Shown one piece after another: positions 62,829-64,000 of a stretch of DNA of 64,000 bases. How positions within the stretch are numbered: the stretch's first letter is position 1; the number at the start of each line of letters is the position of its first letter. A model generated the notes under the pieces. The model made no database searches, was not told where the DNA came from, and worked only from the letters and a program-made list of their open reading frames with translations. Source of the stretch: Xanthobacter autotrophicus. GTDB lineage: Bacteria > Pseudomonadota > Alphaproteobacteria > Rhizobiales > Xanthobacteraceae. Where the stretch lies: positions 124,001 to 188,000 of the forward strand of contig NZ_VAUP01000002.1 in the NCBI RefSeq assembly GCF_005871085.1, given 5' to 3'. Position numbers and translations under genes: made by a program.

Positions 62829-63440
62829 ATGCAGGGCCTGGAAAAGATCGCTCTTCTGATAGATGGCGCCAATCTATATTCAGCTACCAAAGCGCTTGGC
62901 TTCGACATTGACTACAAGCGGCTCCTGAAGGAATTCCAGAGCCGAGGGTATCTGTTGCGGGCGTTCTATTACACGACACTGATCGAGGACCAGGAATATT
63001 CCTCGATCCGCCCGCTGCTCGACTGGCTGGACTACAACGGCTACGCAGTCGTCACCAAGCTTGCCCGCGAGTTCACCGATTCCCAGGGTCGCCGTCGCGT
63101 GCGCGGCAACATGGACATCGAGATCGCCGTCGACGCCATGGAACTGGCCGAGCACGTGGACCACATCGTCCTGTTCTCCGGAGACGGTGACTTCCGCTCG
63201 CTGGTGGAGGCGCTTCAGCGCAAGGGCGTGCGCGTTTCGGTGGTGTCCACCATCTCCACCCAGCCGCCGCTGATCGCCGATGACCTGCGCCGGCAGGCGG
63301 ATGTCTTCATCGACCTAGTGGACCTGCAGCCGAAGATCGGACGCGATCCCTCCGAGCGGCAGGGCCGCATGTCGGAGACGCCCCGCTTCCTGGAGCGTCG
63401 TGGCGCCGCCGCCACCGCCAGCGACCCCGGCGAAACCTGA
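62829..63440 (+). CDS. LabA/DUF88-type NYN-domain protein
   Basis: A 203-residue protein starting MQGLEKIALLIDGANLYSAT. The NYN (PIN-like) domain has its acidic metal-binding residues in ALLIDGANLYS, GNMDIEIAVDAMEL and LFSGDGDFRSLVEAL. Family members are predicted RNA nucleases; cyanobacterial LabA affects the circadian output, but the alphaproteobacterial role is unknown. The C-terminal 45 residues are charged and may be disordered. The gene is divergent from rpoZ, an arrangement seen in other Hyphomicrobiales. Confidence 0.87.
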   Translation: MQGLEKIALLIDGANLYSATKALGFDIDYKRLLKEFQSRGYLLRAFYYTTLIEDQEYSSIRPLLDWLDYNGYAVVTKLAREFTDSQGRRRVRGNMDIEIAVDAMELAEHVDHIVLFSGDGDFRSLVEALQRKGVRVSVVSTISTQPPLIADDLRRQADVFIDLVDLQPKIGRDPSERQGRMSETPRFLERRGAAATASDPGET

Positions 63441-63456
63441 GCCTCGGAACCCGAGC

Positions 63457-64000
63457 ATGGCCAAGGTTTCCATTGCCCGGGCCTCCGCCGCCCGGACACC
63501 CACCCGATCGCCTGCCCGGCCGACCCTGGAGCCGGGGGCCGACTGCCCCCTGTGCCCGCGCCTCGCCGATTTCCGCCATGAATGGCAGGCGGTCGAACCC
63601 GGCTGGCACAACGCCCCTGTGCCCGCCTTCGGGCCGGAAGATGCACGCCTGCTCATCGTCGGCCTCGCCCCCGGCCTGCGGGGGGCGAACCGCACCGGGC
63701 GGCCCTTCACCGGCGACTATGCCGGCGACCTGCTTTACGCGACGCTGATCGAATACGGCTTCGCCGCCGGCACCTATGGCGCCCATCCGGAAGACGGCCT
63801 CACCCTCACCGATGCCCGCATCGTGAACGCGGTGCGCTGCGTGCCGCCGCAGAACAAGCCGACGCCGGAGGAAATCCGCACCTGCCGGCCGTTTTTGTCC
63901 GCGCCCATGGCCGCCATGCCCCGCCTCTCAGCCATCGTGACGCTGGGCAAGATCGCCCATGATTCGACGCTGGCGGCGCTGGGGCAGAAAGCCTCGCGGC
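63457..64000 (+). CDS. Uracil-DNA glycosylase, family 5 (UDGb), truncated by the window end
   Basis: The visible 181 residues include a cysteine pair PLCPRL (CPLCPRL) near residue 30, part of the iron-sulfur site, then the active-site motif GLAPGLRGANRTGRPFTGDY and VRCVPPQNKPTPEE. These features match UDGb (family 5), which removes uracil and other deaminated bases from DNA. The C-terminal motif with the last cysteines lies outside the window. Its ATG follows the NYN gene after 16 bases, so the two are co-transcribed. Confidence 0.88.
   Translation, partial: MAKVSIARASAARTPTRSPARPTLEPGADCPLCPRLADFRHEWQAVEPGWHNAPVPAFGPEDARLLIVGLAPGLRGANRTGRPFTGDYAGDLLYATLIEYGFAAGTYGAHPEDGLTLTDARIVNAVRCVPPQNKPTPEEIRTCRPFLSAPMAAMPRLSAIVTLGKIAHDSTLAALGQKASR

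Overview
The window is a gene-dense, high-GC chromosomal segment from an alphaproteobacterium, most likely a member of the Hyphomicrobiales (Rhizobiales) close to Xanthobacteraceae. The grounds are gene content and order: an E1-beta pyruvate dehydrogenase subunit carrying its own lipoyl domain, the Fur-family regulator Irr with an N-terminal Cys-Pro motif, the cell-cycle regulator DivK beside a DUF3572 gene and dinB, an IalB-family secreted protein, and a single bifunctional Rsh. The genus is inferred, not proven. Sixty-six protein genes are supported, two of them cut by the window edges. There is one likely structured RNA (a 6S RNA candidate). I recognised no tRNA or rRNA gene, no CRISPR array, no insertion sequence and no prophage.

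Layout. 1-3.5 kb: the 5' part of livH, a rhodanese, then the 3' part of a long leftward block. 1-10.2 kb: the pyruvate dehydrogenase and lipoate block, read leftward as pdhA, a two-helix membrane protein, pdhB, pdhC, a YdcH-like gene, a nucleoside deoxyribosyltransferase, lpdA, an AT-richer small membrane gene, two GlsB-like genes, lipA and a RatA/Coq10-like gene. LipA makes the lipoyl groups that PdhB, PdhC and LpdA use. 10.4-22.5 kb: ftsB, recO, parC, a ClC-type transporter, then leftward era, rnc, lepB, acpS, pdxJ and rsh, a widely conserved alphaproteobacterial housekeeping group. 22.9-34.2 kb: mixed metabolism and envelope genes (two carriers, a UbiH-like hydroxylase, TerC, an SDR, a quinone reductase, a malyl-CoA lyase, HspQ, IalB, a YejA-like binding protein).

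34.6-44 kb: an SH3 protein, rnr, a DUF983 gene, a NUDIX hydrolase, an MFS transporter, rpmG, then divK, the DUF3572 gene and dinB. The gene usually paired with divK (pleD) is not there. 44-53 kb: an orphan gene behind a palindromic promoter, a ModE-like regulator, ccmB and ccmA, acnA, a DUF1223 gene, the 6S candidate, a DUF2794 gene and purB. 53-64 kb: murI, an MltB-like lytic transglycosylase, irr, dsbB, an HNH nuclease, an esterase, an AlkA-type glycosylase, gluQ, a second AEC carrier, an ACT-like protein, rpoZ, a LabA/NYN protein and a truncated family 5 uracil-DNA glycosylase.

The most unusual signals lie between genes. They are: a five-copy 36-bp tandem array, each full copy with an inner palindrome, joining the DUF3572 stop codon to dinB and open in dinB's frame; three copies of a roughly 100-120 bp element made of two inverted hairpins with paired base changes, one of them between ccmA and ccmB; and stacked perfect palindromes upstream of pdhA and of an orphan gene at 44.1 kb. 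No complete new defence or biosynthetic system was found.
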